Assembly (NCBI RefSeq): GCF_019236175.1
Contig: NZ_JAFAJM010000014.1
Span: forward strand, 124,001 to 188,000
Reading direction: 5' to 3'
DNA length: 64,000 bases
From: Chryseobacterium sp.
GTDB taxonomy: Bacteria; Bacteroidota; Bacteroidia; Flavobacteriales; Weeksellaceae
Part shown: in pieces, positions 52,248 through 62,017 of the stretch
Numbering within the stretch: position 1 is the stretch's first letter
Layout: the number at the start of each line of letters is the position of its first letter
Program-made: the position numbers and the translations under genes
Notes under the pieces: generated by a model
What the model saw: the letters and a program-made list of their open reading frames with translations, nothing else
Databases searched by the model: none
Told to the model about the DNA's origin: nothing

Positions 52248-52345
52248 TAAATGGCGAGATTCGTATTCCTCAATTTATAATAACCTCCCGAATTGGGTAA
52301 ACAAGCTAACATCTAACCTTTAATTTTTCAAAATCCCGTTTCTTT

Positions 52346-53416
52346 CTAGGGAACAATCACCGTAAATATATAGGCTGCCAGATTCACTAAAAGCACTGTT
52401 CCATAAAGAATATTGGTCTTTCCGCGGCTTAAAGAGAGCATAACAATAAATACGGATAAGGAGAGCAGGATAATATCTTTTTTATCCAGTCCTAAAACCA
52501 AAGGAATATCATACATGATACATACCGCAGAAACTGCAGGAATGGTTAATCCGATACTGGCTAATGCAGAACCCAGCGCCAGATTGAGACTGGACTGTAT
52601 CTGATTTGCTCTCGCTGCACGAATAGCCGCTACTCCTTCGGGAAGCAAAACTACAGCTGCAATAATTACCCCAACCAGAGATTTGGGAGCTCCAAGACTC
52701 CGCACCATATCTTCAATTGTAGCCGACAACCCTTTTGCCATCAGAACCACTATAGCCAGACATACTACAAGAAAAACAAAACTGATGATGGTTTTCGTTA
52801 ATGACGGAATATAATGTTCTTCAGGATGCTCATCAGGAACGATGAAATAACTCCTGTGACGAACGGTCTGTACCATCAGAAAAACCCCGTAAATGGCAAG
52901 ACAGGCAATGGAAATAAAAATAAGCTGTGCCTCATTATAAAAAGGGCCGTTAACACTTGAAGTAAAATTGGGAAGAACTAAAGTAAGAACCAGAATGGAA
53001 ACAATACTTACCAGATACGTAGTGGCAGAAGTCCTCGCAAAAAACTGCTCATGATACTTCACTCCTCCTACCAGAATACAGATTCCTAAAATACCATTCA
53101 GGATAAGCATGACTGCAGCAAATACCGTATCTCTTGCCAGCGTAATAGCCTGATCCCCGCCGGCAACCATCAGTGAGATGATTAAGGCAACTTCAATAAT
53201 TGTGATACAAAGGGCAAGAATAATGGTTCCGAAAGGTTCTCCTACTTTATGTGCCACCACTTCTGCATGGTGAACTGCCGATAAAACACTTCCGATTAAT
53301 AAAATTCCTGCAATAATATCATAAATAACACCTCCTCCCATTAATCCCGAGAAGTAGTAAACCACTGCAAGAACAGGAAAAATATACGTATAATGTAAAA
53401 GTTCTTTTAATCTCAT
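52346..53416 (-). CDS. Calcium:proton antiporter (ChaA/CaCA family)
   Basis: Inner-membrane cation/H+ antiporter exporting Ca2+ or monovalent cations. It is 356 aa with about eleven helices. The two inverted ion-binding repeats are GEPFGTIILALCITIIEVAL (about residues 57-76) and VVLLPEGVAAIRAARANQIQ followed by SLNLALGSALASIGLTIPAV (about 254-293), each with the key Glu. The gene is alone, convergent to the truncated haemoglobin. Confidence 0.92.
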   Translation of the reverse strand: MRLKELLHYTYIFPVLAVVYYFSGLMGGGVIYDIIAGILLIGSVLSAVHHAEVVAHKVGEPFGTIILALCITIIEVALIISLMVAGGDQAITLARDTVFAAVMLILNGILGICILVGGVKYHEQFFARTSATTYLVSIVSILVLTLVLPNFTSSVNGPFYNEAQLIFISIACLAIYGVFLMVQTVRHRSYFIVPDEHPEEHYIPSLTKTIISFVFLVVCLAIVVLMAKGLSATIEDMVRSLGAPKSLVGVIIAAVVLLPEGVAAIRAARANQIQSSLNLALGSALASIGLTIPAVSAVCIMYDIPLVLGLDKKDIILLSLSVFIVMLSLSRGKTNILYGTVLLVNLAAYIFTVIVP

Positions 53417-53482
53417 AAGCTGATTACAAAATACAAAAAATCTATAATATTTTCAATATCAAAAGAAAATATTAATGTTATT

Positions 53483-53821
53483 TTAATGAGGCCAGAAGTT
53501 AAAGTCCTGATAATCTGTAAACATGTGAAAAAGAAGCCCAATTCCTATAACTCTGATATTTCCTTTGAAAAACAACATCAAAAAATACACCGCAATGGCA
53601 TAATAGGAATGTAAAAAATGAAATCCTATACTTTCTCTTGACGGGTCGAAAATAGGATTGGCAAAAAGATGATCCAGATCTACCAGCATCGTCGCCAATA
53701 AAATAAGATACACCTTCTTCCAGTTTTTAGGATAAAAGACCAGTGCTATAAACACGGGAAATACAAAATGCAAAAAATAATGTGTGCATGTCTTGAGCAA
53801 TGCAATTTCTGATGGAGCCAT
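53483..53821 (-). CDS. DUF6122-like small membrane protein
   Basis: The protein is 112 aa with about three or four hydrophobic segments (residues 12-28, 35-50, 65-85 and 88-102). Polar motifs in the membrane region include YFLHFVFP, LVDLDHLFANPIFDP and HMFTDYQDFNFWPH, with several His and Asp residues that recall membrane metal-dependent hydrolases. I match it to the DUF6122 type from memory; function unknown. Confidence 0.75.
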   Translation of the reverse strand: MAPSEIALLKTCTHYFLHFVFPVFIALVFYPKNWKKVYLILLATMLVDLDHLFANPIFDPSRESIGFHFLHSYYAIAVYFLMLFFKGNIRVIGIGLLFHMFTDYQDFNFWPH

Positions 53822-53849
53822 GAATAGATCTATTTTTTCAGCGTTATAA

Positions 53850-55085
53850 TTACCACCGTAAAATTAAGGGTAAATCCCCTTTCTTCGCTTTTATTTTTAT
53901 GTAGTAATTTTCTGATGTATTCCGGTAAAGCACATAATCGATTTCAGAAATAATTTTTTTCTCTGTTTTATTAAGCGTTTTCAAAGATGAATACCACAAA
54001 GCATTATTTCTGATCAGAATATAATTTTCTTTTAGCTGAGGGGATAGCATGACCGGTTTTCTGGTCGATTTTATAATAACCTCATTATTATTCTGACTGA
54101 TTTTATTGGGCTGAAAAGGAATTGCTGTGAACTGACTTTCACTATTGATCCATTTTTTGGACCGGAAATATTCCCGGGTTCTTTGGGAATCATTGCTTTG
54201 GATACTGATGATATAATCGGGCTGCGTAATCTTCTGAAAAGTCTTTTTTTCAATTTCATTAAAGTTATCATCATATCCGTAACTGATAATGGTATCATTG
54301 ATCTGCTCAAGATCAGCGGTAGCTTGTAAGGAAATGGCTTCTGATGAATCGGCAATGCTTTTATTGAAAAACCGGGTAAATTTTCTGAAATTTTCTTTAT
54401 CTAACTCCAGTTGCAGAAAGTGATTTCCTTTCTTAAGTTTTGAATCAACAGTATTAAAAAATTCCGGGGCTGAATGGTTTGTGATCTCAATTTCGTCATT
54501 ATTTAATGCAACAGAAAAGCGTTGAACTTTCTGTCCTGAAATAAAAGAAATACTCCCCGGTGTATTTTGAATAAAGCGGTCTGCATCCCAAACAGAATTT
54601 GAAGAAGTTTGAAACAGTCGTTGACGAATGACATCAAAAGCCAGATCAGAAGTCCCTGCAATACAACGATTTCCATCTATCATAAGAAAAACCTGGTCCT
54701 TCTGAAAACGATTATTTCCTTTATCCGTAAATTTTTGCTTTTTTAAAAAAACAAAAAATTTTTTGAGGTCCTTAAGTTCTAAGACACTGTACCATTCAGA
54801 AAACTTAGTATCCTCAACATGGAAGATCTGTAAAAAATCCGGAATACTGATTCCCGAATCTTTCAATAAACCGGAATCTTTTGTCTTTATTCCCCTTCCG
54901 GACCATGCTGAAGGGTGTGTTGCCAAGCTGAATATATATTGTCCCGTTAATTTTTTAGTATCGATTAAAACAACGACATCCGCATTGTCCGGAATATATC
55001 TGAGCTTTTTATCTTTATGAAAAGCCACAAAATACACTCCAACAGCCAGTATTAAAAGTAACGGGACAATAATCTTCTTTTTCAT
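53850..55085 (-). CDS. Membrane-anchored envelope protein of unknown function
   Basis: The protein is 411 aa. One N-terminal membrane helix (about residues 4-22) is followed by a long periplasmic domain. The opening YIPDNADVVVLIDTKKLTGQ and a later VFLMIDGNRCIAGTSDLAF echo IPSDAVFYMEVNGKQL and DVFVAWNGSRAVLSM of the 672-aa protein encoded just upstream, suggesting a shared DUF3352/DUF4836-like fold. It follows that gene with no spacer and ends a three-gene operon. Confidence 0.7.
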   Translation of the reverse strand: MKKKIIVPLLLILAVGVYFVAFHKDKKLRYIPDNADVVVLIDTKKLTGQYIFSLATHPSAWSGRGIKTKDSGLLKDSGISIPDFLQIFHVEDTKFSEWYSVLELKDLKKFFVFLKKQKFTDKGNNRFQKDQVFLMIDGNRCIAGTSDLAFDVIRQRLFQTSSNSVWDADRFIQNTPGSISFISGQKVQRFSVALNNDEIEITNHSAPEFFNTVDSKLKKGNHFLQLELDKENFRKFTRFFNKSIADSSEAISLQATADLEQINDTIISYGYDDNFNEIEKKTFQKITQPDYIISIQSNDSQRTREYFRSKKWINSESQFTAIPFQPNKISQNNNEVIIKSTRKPVMLSPQLKENYILIRNNALWYSSLKTLNKTEKKIISEIDYVLYRNTSENYYIKIKAKKGDLPLILRW

Positions 55086-57104
55086 CTATAAGACGGGTGC
55101 TTTCTTTTCGGTCTCTTTTGTTTTAAAAATCTGATCGAATATATCAAAGAAATACATTAAACTGTTCTCTGAAGAATCTTTGATATTATAATTCATTTCA
55201 GTCCGGATACTTTCCCCATTTACTTCTGTCTTATAATACAATTCTCCCACATTTTTTCTGACTGCATCAAGCGTCTTTCTCTCTTTAGGACTTTTGAACT
55301 CCTTATCTAAACCGGTTAAAAGCTTCTGAATGTCCAGTCTTCCGGATAAAGGATATTTAGCAGAATCCTTAGCCCATTTTCTGGAAATATCAGATTGATT
55401 CACAGGTAAAATATTATCTGCGGAGCTCATCAGATAAACAACTCCGTCTTTTACAGTGAAGAATAACTGATCTATATATCCACCGGTTTTTTCCTCTTTA
55501 AAAATATACAGGTCCCCTTTTTTAGAGAATCTTTTTGAAAGCTTTTTATTTGTAGCCAGCATATCAAAAATACGATTCCAATATCCTTCGTTCTCTGTTG
55601 AAAAGGCAAACGTAAAATTAGGAACAGCAATTTCTTTGGTTTTCTTTACCTCTTTTTCATTGAAATCAGCATCATATTCGTAATCCGTGTACTCTACTTT
55701 CTTAGATTTCAGCTCGTTTAAAACAAAAATTCCGTTTCCGGGTGCAATTTTGGCAATGGCTTCTTCATCCAGAACAATTTTCATTGTTTCCATGATCAGT
55801 TCCATTTCTTTTTTATACTCATGTTCTCCGGCATGCTGGAAAAGACTGTACATCATATCAAAACATTTAGCACCGTTGACATTCACTGCATAATAACCTA
55901 CGCTTTTTTCATTGATAAGGTTCAGCAGCTTCTTATTTTTCTTCCCCTTATAAATGGCTGATATATCCTTCTGAATATCGGCATTTTTATGCTGATAATG
56001 ATTAACAAGTCTTACTTTGTCTTTATCAAAATACAGATTGTATGAATAGTTAGAATCATACATGTTTTTGAAGAATTGTTCATAGCTGTAATACTTGGTC
56101 ATTTTACCATAAATTCCTTCATTTACAATTTTTCCGTAATCCGTGTAAACAAAAACATCAGAATTGGCATCCCTGAATAGCAGCATTTCTTTAGGAACTT
56201 CAATTTCTAAATTTGAACTAAAGTATTGATCAAACCTGTTCTCGGCATTCTGTTTAACAATTTTGAAATTTTCCCGGCGGATAGAATCCTGCTCCTTCTG
56301 GAAAGCTTTTTCCTGTTCTTCATCATAAGTGGTATCAGGCATTTCCTCTCCATTCTCAGGATACTCAGGATTTACCTTCTCTTCGGGATATTTATGATGC
56401 TTCTGCAGATATTTGATATCTTTCTGAAGTCTTGCAATTTCGTTATTATTATCTTTTACACTCTCTTTCAGGTACTTAATATCTTCTTTCAGGCTTTTAA
56501 TTTCCTCCTTATAATTAAAAGGTTTTTCCGGCTCATCCGTATAGGGAGTATCTGCGGCATCTGTTGCAACACTGTCGGCAACAGCAACGGCAATACTGTC
56601 TGTCACAGCCTCTGTAGTCCAAAGATCTTTATAGGGCCTGGTATAGCTGATCATACTAAGAACCGCGCGACTTCCGTTCCATGCAACAAAAACATCGTCA
56701 TTGAGATCTATATAAGAATAGTTTTTTCTGCTGGAAATTTCCTGCCCTTTTTTCTTTACAGAATTAATGAACTCCTGGAATTTTTCCTTGTTATCAATAA
56801 TAAAGTGGGTATTGTAGGTCTTAATAGAGTCATTAAAACTGGCGTAATGATATTGAACTGCATCATATTTGATTCCCGTTTTGGAATAATCTGTCCATGA
56901 AAGGGTTTCGTTCTTCTTTTTGCTCAGCTCATGAAGTAAAGGATTCAGTTTATTCCAGTTGATTTTATTATTGAGCTGTTTTCCGTTGACTTCCATATAA
57001 AATACGGCATCAGACGGAATTTTCATACTGTTTTGGGCAAAAGCCAGTGTAAAACCAAAGGCTAAGAAAATAATTTTTTGTGTTTTTAATAAGATAGATT
57101 TCAT
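55086..57104 (-). CDS. Large exported protein with coiled coil (DUF4836-like)
   Basis: The protein is 672 aa with signal peptide (about residues 1-23). A beta-rich domain (about 25-170) is followed by an Ala/Asp-rich linker, a strong heptad coiled coil (about 200-240; KEEIKSLKEDIKYLKESV) and a Glu/Pro-rich hinge (about 240-285). A large C-terminal domain runs to the end. The match to DUF4836 is from memory. It lies between a small lipoprotein gene and a membrane-anchored relative, probably forming one envelope complex. Confidence 0.7.
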   Translation of the reverse strand: MKSILLKTQKIIFLAFGFTLAFAQNSMKIPSDAVFYMEVNGKQLNNKINWNKLNPLLHELSKKKNETLSWTDYSKTGIKYDAVQYHYASFNDSIKTYNTHFIIDNKEKFQEFINSVKKKGQEISSRKNYSYIDLNDDVFVAWNGSRAVLSMISYTRPYKDLWTTEAVTDSIAVAVADSVATDAADTPYTDEPEKPFNYKEEIKSLKEDIKYLKESVKDNNNEIARLQKDIKYLQKHHKYPEEKVNPEYPENGEEMPDTTYDEEQEKAFQKEQDSIRRENFKIVKQNAENRFDQYFSSNLEIEVPKEMLLFRDANSDVFVYTDYGKIVNEGIYGKMTKYYSYEQFFKNMYDSNYSYNLYFDKDKVRLVNHYQHKNADIQKDISAIYKGKKNKKLLNLINEKSVGYYAVNVNGAKCFDMMYSLFQHAGEHEYKKEMELIMETMKIVLDEEAIAKIAPGNGIFVLNELKSKKVEYTDYEYDADFNEKEVKKTKEIAVPNFTFAFSTENEGYWNRIFDMLATNKKLSKRFSKKGDLYIFKEEKTGGYIDQLFFTVKDGVVYLMSSADNILPVNQSDISRKWAKDSAKYPLSGRLDIQKLLTGLDKEFKSPKERKTLDAVRKNVGELYYKTEVNGESIRTEMNYNIKDSSENSLMYFFDIFDQIFKTKETEKKAPVL

Positions 57105-57121
57105 GACTATAGTTTAGAAAT

Positions 57122-57790
57122 TTATTGAAAAAGAATGGTGTTTTGTATTTGTTTTTTCTGAAGGATAAGATCCAGAATATCAGCCTCAAGTTTGAGAGCC
57201 TTTTTGTTGGGAGAAAGTACGTAATTGCTATTGGTTTGTGATTTCACGATATTCTCAAACTGCATAATGGAAGTATATTTCGCATCGTTAAACACTTCCT
57301 TATCCGCCTTACCCATCTTATCATAATCTTCTCTAAACGTATTCACTTTATTTCTTATGAATGTCTTTTTTTCAGAGTTCTGGCTATAAACCTGTGTCGG
57401 AACCATTTTACCCAATATTTTCTGGGCCTTAAGTTTTTCCAGGCCTGCATTGATATTTTCAATTTTTTTGAAATTACAGCTCAGTTTGATGATATAATTT
57501 TCAAAATCCACAGATGTTTTCACATTGGTAATTCCGGGAGTTGCTTTAAAAACCTTTGCGGCTTCATTGATTTTATTTTCAATTTCAGCTTTTTTAGGAA
57601 CCTTTTTCCCATTGATGGTTTCCATTTTGGAAATTGAAGCCAGTCTTGTTTTGCTTTTGCTGGCATTAAGAATAATGGTATATTCTCCCGTTCCGTCAGC
57701 TTTTATATTTACTTTATCGAGAATATCGAAACAGCTTGTCAGCAATAGTAAGGGGATACATAGAAGAAATAATCTGAAAAAATTTTTCAT
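57122..57790 (-). CDS. Lipoprotein of unknown function, first gene of envelope trio
   Basis: The protein is 222 aa from the ATG at 57790; the earlier in-frame ATG at 57820 precedes the -7 box and is rejected. Signal peptide and lipobox LLLTSCFD (about Cys20). The mature domain begins VNIKADGTGEYTIILNASKSK, resembling lipoproteins that carry a beta domain with a central KVPKKAEIENKINEAAKVF helix. No named family. The 672-aa protein gene follows after 17 bases. Confidence 0.7.
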   Translation of the reverse strand: MKNFFRLFLLCIPLLLLTSCFDILDKVNIKADGTGEYTIILNASKSKTRLASISKMETINGKKVPKKAEIENKINEAAKVFKATPGITNVKTSVDFENYIIKLSCNFKKIENINAGLEKLKAQKILGKMVPTQVYSQNSEKKTFIRNKVNTFREDYDKMGKADKEVFNDAKYTSIMQFENIVKSQTNSNYVLSPNKKALKLEADILDLILQKKQIQNTILFQ

Positions 57791-57807
57791 TACCTGGTTT
57801 AAAACCA

Positions 57808-57815
57808 CAAAATTA
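57808..57815 (-). promoter_or_regulatory. -7 box of the envelope trio operon
   Basis: Minus-strand TAATTTTG matches TAnnTTTG, 17 bases upstream of the ATG at 57790. It decides the start choice. Confidence 0.55.
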
Positions 57816-57917
57816 CTCAATTTCGGGCTTAAACTCTTACAATCTTTGAATTTTTGAGTATAAATAGCTGTTTTCCGCTAGTTTTTCAGGGCAAACACCA
57901 GATTGTTCCGTGCTTAT

Positions 57918-58637
57918 TTAAATACGTCCTTTAAGATAATCCTGTCTTATACTTTCATCCAGCTTTTCGATGGCATACCTAAGACAGGTTCTTGGCATAT
58001 CTTTGTAATATATGTTCAGATACCTGATCAGTTCCGCTTCATTTTTATTTCCCATTTCGCGCAGCAACCATCCGTTTGCTTTGTGCATGAGGTCATGGGA
58101 GTGGGTCAGATTTCTTGTTACAAATTCCTTGGTCAGGTCATAGGACCCTTTCTTCACATAATGCATGGTTCCTACTACGGCTATTCTCTTATGCCACATC
58201 TCTTCAGACAGGGAAAGGTCTCTGAGAAGATCTTCCTTTCGGTTTTCAAAGGCATATCTGCCCAGAATTTTATAGCAGCTTGAATCCACAAGATCCCAGT
58301 TATTGATATAAGGAAGATGGTTCAGATAAAAAGTTATGACATCATTTTTTACAATCGGATCCTTTGTTTTTTCAAATTTTAAAATCAGTATAAAAAGTGC
58401 GGTAAGCCTGTGTTCATGGTATTGTGAAGAAAGCAGCTCACTCAATTTTTTTAAATCAATTTTAGAATAGTATTCCTTCGCCACAGATCTCTGATCCGGA
58501 ACCTTAACTCCCAAAAACAAATCACCTTCGCCATATTCTCCCTCACCTGTTTTAAAAAACTTTGGAAAAAACTCAGCTTTTTCAGGAATTGATAAAACAG
58601 CAAGAGCTTCCCGAATTTCTTTAACAATACTGCTCAT
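57918..58637 (-). CDS. DNA alkylation repair protein (AlkD-like, HEAT repeats)
   Basis: Predicted DNA glycosylase removing bulky or charged alkylated bases such as 7- and 3-methylpurines. It is 239 aa and built of HEAT-like helical repeats: FFKTGEGEYGEGDLFLGVKVPDQRSVAKEY (residues about 27-56, split), EHRLTALFILILKFEKT, NNWDLVDSSCYKILG and MWHKRIAVVGTMHYVKKG are standard in the family. The Asp of NWDLVD is the probable catalytic region. It lies 18 bases after the CPA1 antiporter gene. Confidence 0.9.
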   Translation of the reverse strand: MSSIVKEIREALAVLSIPEKAEFFPKFFKTGEGEYGEGDLFLGVKVPDQRSVAKEYYSKIDLKKLSELLSSQYHEHRLTALFILILKFEKTKDPIVKNDVITFYLNHLPYINNWDLVDSSCYKILGRYAFENRKEDLLRDLSLSEEMWHKRIAVVGTMHYVKKGSYDLTKEFVTRNLTHSHDLMHKANGWLLREMGNKNEAELIRYLNIYYKDMPRTCLRYAIEKLDESIRQDYLKGRI

Positions 58638-58655
58638 AACCTTTATTTAAAAAAA

Positions 58656-59942
58656 TTAAGCTTTATCTTCTAAAATAGTATTCTCCTGTTCTTCCTCTTC
58701 CTTCACAATCTGTTTAGGATTAGCCACTTTAGCAATGGTAAGCCCCTGAACAATAATAGAGAAAACAACTACACAATAGGTGATACTTAAAATAATTTCA
58801 CTGTACTCACTTTTAGGGATAGACAGGGCCAACGCAATAGAAACTCCGCCACGGATTCCTCCCCAGACCAATACTTTTACCGTTTGCGGGCTAAAACTCT
58901 TCCTTAAGGAGGTAAACTTTGTAGGTCCCCAAATGGAAATAAATCTGGCAAACAGTACTACGAAAATAGCCAGCAAACCAGGAATCATGAAATGCTTCAG
59001 ATCTTTGATCATTAAGAGCTCGAATCCGATAAACAGGAATAATACGGCATTCAGAATTTCATCAATCAGCTCCCAGAATTTAATCAGATAGTCCTGAGTA
59101 ACAGATTTCATTTTAAAGTTCCTGTTAAAATTACCCATAAACAGACCGGCCGCCACCATGGTCAGTGGTCCTGAAATGTGCATCTGCCTTGCAATAAGAT
59201 AACCACCCATGACAACAGAAAGTGTGACCAATACGGAAATAATATAATCATCCACTTCACGCATCAGTCTTGAAGTTACCCATCCCAGCAAAACACCTAA
59301 TAAAATACCACCACCTGCTTCATGAAGCAAAAGTAATCCGATATTTTCAACTCCTAAATCCACTTCTTTCCCGATGGCAAGCTGAAGGACTACTGTAAAG
59401 ACCACAACCGCCATACCGTCATTAAAAAGAGATTCTCCGGCCACTTTTGTCTCCAGTGATTTGGAAACATTTGCCTGCTTCAGAACACTTAAAACCGCTA
59501 CCGGATCGGTAGGAGAAATCAATGCTCCAAACACAAGACAGTATATAAAAGGCAGTTTAATCCCTACTAAAGGTAAAAGATAAAACATTCCAAAACCTAC
59601 CACAAATGTGGAAATTACGACTCCTACAGTGGAAAATATCAATACAGGTCTAAATTGTTCCTTGAGATCATTAATATTAATATGAATTCCTCCTGCAAAA
59701 AGAAGAAAATTAAGCATCGCTCCCATCAGGATTTCTGTAAAATCAATACTTTCCATAAGATTATTGAGATGCCCAAATGTTCTTGGAAGTACTGTTTCTC
59801 CAAACATTACCAGAAAAATAGACACCACAATAGCAATGACCATAATTCCAATAGTACTGGGAAGTTTTAAAAATCTGTAATTAAGATATGCAAATATGGA
59901 TGCAAGTACGATTAATGCTGAAAATGAATAATATAATTCCAC
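58656..59942 (-). CDS. CPA1 family Na+/H+ antiporter
   Basis: Exchanges Na+ (or K+) for H+ across the inner membrane for pH and salt balance. It is 428 aa with about twelve helices. The ion-binding region is LVFGALISPTDPVAVLSVLK (about residues 136-155) and AGESLFNDGMAVVVF (about 168-182, with the conserved ND); a late GGIRGGVSIALALSIP is also typical. It has a short Glu-rich tail. It may be co-transcribed with the AlkD-like gene downstream. Confidence 0.93.
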   Translation of the reverse strand: MELYYSFSALIVLASIFAYLNYRFLKLPSTIGIMVIAIVVSIFLVMFGETVLPRTFGHLNNLMESIDFTEILMGAMLNFLLFAGGIHININDLKEQFRPVLIFSTVGVVISTFVVGFGMFYLLPLVGIKLPFIYCLVFGALISPTDPVAVLSVLKQANVSKSLETKVAGESLFNDGMAVVVFTVVLQLAIGKEVDLGVENIGLLLLHEAGGGILLGVLLGWVTSRLMREVDDYIISVLVTLSVVMGGYLIARQMHISGPLTMVAAGLFMGNFNRNFKMKSVTQDYLIKFWELIDEILNAVLFLFIGFELLMIKDLKHFMIPGLLAIFVVLFARFISIWGPTKFTSLRKSFSPQTVKVLVWGGIRGGVSIALALSIPKSEYSEIILSITYCVVVFSIIVQGLTIAKVANPKQIVKEEEEQENTILEDKA

Positions 59943-59964
59943 TAAGTGTTTTTTAGGTTTAGGT

Positions 59965-60594
59965 TTATAAATTTAAGTACAATACTTTAATATAAGTTTT
60001 GCTACCTTCTTTTTCCCAGACATCAAACATCCCGTCTTTAGCGGGTACTGAACCTCTTGTATAGTCTTGTCCGATATTGAGAATATTCAATAAAATATAC
60101 TCATCCCCTACTGAATTGACCAGGTAAGCTGTCTTTTCAGACTTTCCGTCTCCGGAGCTCTTTATACCGTCCGCCAGTGCACGGAACTGGCTCAGATGGT
60201 GCATAAAGTTGTTCCCGTCTTTTAGAGAGTCGTAGGCCCTGAGAAGAATCAGCAGAACATCCAAATTGGTAGGATCTTTGTCATACAAAGCTTTTCCCTG
60301 CTTGATACACTCTTCAAAATTATTTTGTTTAAAAGCCTCCGCCAGGTTTTTGAAACGTTCATCAGAAGTATCGATCTTATCATTTCTGAAGTTTCTCCCA
60401 TAATACAGATATTGTGATTCTATACTGTCTAAAGATCTTGGAAACCCTTTGTATTTAAAGATAAGCTTGTCATAATTATACGGAGAGTCAGCCTTTTTGA
60501 TACTTTTCTCAATGGCTTTAAAATCAACTTTCAATTTTTGGCTGAACCCAAAAGCCGAAAATAAAATGAACAGAAGGAAAAAGTGATATTTCAT
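59965..60594 (-). CDS. Exported DUF4919 protein
   Basis: The protein is 209 aa with signal peptide (about residues 1-18, ending GFSQ). DUF4919 features are SPYNYDKLIFKYKGFPRSLDS (about 37-57), YLYYGRNFRNDKID and a TPR-like helical pair around KQNNFEECIKQGKALYDKDP. Function unknown. Its ATG overlaps the hflX stop by one base, so it is translationally coupled to hflX. Confidence 0.82.
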   Translation of the reverse strand: MKYHFFLLFILFSAFGFSQKLKVDFKAIEKSIKKADSPYNYDKLIFKYKGFPRSLDSIESQYLYYGRNFRNDKIDTSDERFKNLAEAFKQNNFEECIKQGKALYDKDPTNLDVLLILLRAYDSLKDGNNFMHHLSQFRALADGIKSSGDGKSEKTAYLVNSVGDEYILLNILNIGQDYTRGSVPAKDGMFDVWEKEGSKTYIKVLYLNL

Positions 60595-61817
60595 TATTTA
60601 TTGTTTTCTTCCTCATCGTTATCGAAATATTCGAAAAGGAAATCATTGTATGGAAATCTCGAAATATGAATTTTCATGACCTCGTCATAGATCAGTTTTT
60701 TCATTTCCGGGAAGTTTTCTTTTGTTAAAGCTGAAATAAAAACTGTCGGATACTTGGATTTTGCCATCCATGTTTTTTTCCATTCTTCAAGAGAAACATT
60801 TTTACGGGATGACGGCGTCAAATCGTCTTCTTCTTTTTTCTCATAACTGAAATCATCAATTTTATTGAAAACCATGATCATAGGTTTCTGATGCGCATTG
60901 ATCTCCATTAAAATCTGATTTACAGAGGCTATATGATCTTCAAAACTTTCATGGGAAATATCCACAACATGAATCAAAAGATCTGCTTCACGAACCTCAT
61001 CCAAAGTGGATTTGAAAGATTCTACCAACTGAGTGGGTAGCTTCCTGATAAATCCTACTGTGTCCGTAAGCAAAAATGGCAGATTTCCGATTACTACTTT
61101 TCGCACCGTGGTATCCAGTGTAGCAAACAATTTATTTTCTGCAAATACTTCAGATTTTGACAAAGAATTCATCAGGGTAGATTTTCCGACATTGGTATAC
61201 CCTACTAATGCTGCACGAACGACTTTTCCACGATTGTTTCGTTGTGTTGCCATTTGTTTGTCTATCGTTTTCAGTTTATCTTTCAACAGGGTAATTCTGT
61301 CACGGATAATACGACGGTCAGTTTCAATCTCCGTTTCACCAGGTCCTCTCATTCCGATTCCCCCTTTCTGACGCTCAAGGTGGGTCCACATTCTTGTCAG
61401 TCGTGGCAATAAATATTGATATTGTGCTAATTCTACCTGTGTTCTGGCATAAGAAGTCTGGGCACGCTGGGCAAAAATATCAAGAATAAGATTGGTACGA
61501 TCCAAAATTTTAACTTCCATTTCTCGTTCCAGATTTTTAAGCTGCGAAGGAGAAAGCTCATCATCAAAAATGACGGTTCCGATCTCATTTTCTTTTACAT
61601 ATTCTTTTATCTCAAGTGCCTTTCCGCTTCCGATAAAGGTTTTGGAATCCGGTTGTGTTAATTTTTGAGTGAAGCGCTTTTGTACGGTTGCGCCTGCTGT
61701 GAAAGCCAAGAATTCTAGTTCATCCATATATTCCACTAGTTTATCCTCATCCTGATTTTGGGTAATAACCCCCACCAAGACTGCTTTCTCATAATTATGT
61801 TCTTTCTTTTCTAACAT
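60594..61817 (-). CDS. hflX: Ribosome-associated GTPase HflX
   Basis: Splits stalled or hibernating ribosomes, especially under heat stress. It is 407 aa. The N-terminal domain (about residues 1-180) has SGKALEIKEYVKENEIGTVI and the glycine-rich linker GQ-like KGGIGMRGPGETEIETDRR. The GTPase domain has G1 LVGYTNVGKSTLMNSL (about 205-220), G3 DTVGFIRKLP and G4 NKID. It is the first gene of a unit with the DUF4919 gene. Confidence 0.95.
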   Translation of the reverse strand: MLEKKEHNYEKAVLVGVITQNQDEDKLVEYMDELEFLAFTAGATVQKRFTQKLTQPDSKTFIGSGKALEIKEYVKENEIGTVIFDDELSPSQLKNLEREMEVKILDRTNLILDIFAQRAQTSYARTQVELAQYQYLLPRLTRMWTHLERQKGGIGMRGPGETEIETDRRIIRDRITLLKDKLKTIDKQMATQRNNRGKVVRAALVGYTNVGKSTLMNSLSKSEVFAENKLFATLDTTVRKVVIGNLPFLLTDTVGFIRKLPTQLVESFKSTLDEVREADLLIHVVDISHESFEDHIASVNQILMEINAHQKPMIMVFNKIDDFSYEKKEEDDLTPSSRKNVSLEEWKKTWMAKSKYPTVFISALTKENFPEMKKLIYDEVMKIHISRFPYNDFLFEYFDNDEEENNK

Positions 61818-62017
61818 TAAGTTCTTGCTATGTTTATGATTTTTACAAGATAATATTTTTCAGAAAAAAAACAAAATCAATTTTTATATAATACCATTTT
61901 TTAATATAATTTTAAGTCAGATCTTCTATTCCTGATAAAAAATCAATAACTTTAGATCATAATTTTCTGATTTTGAAACTTTTAAATTAACAAAGTCTAA
62001 CTAATTTCCGGAAGATC

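Noticed and set aside
56226..56900. 224-codon plus-strand frame, hydrophobic
   Set aside because: Antisense to the coiled-coil part of the 672-aa envelope gene; hydrophobicity is what the complement of Lys/Glu/Asp-rich coding gives.
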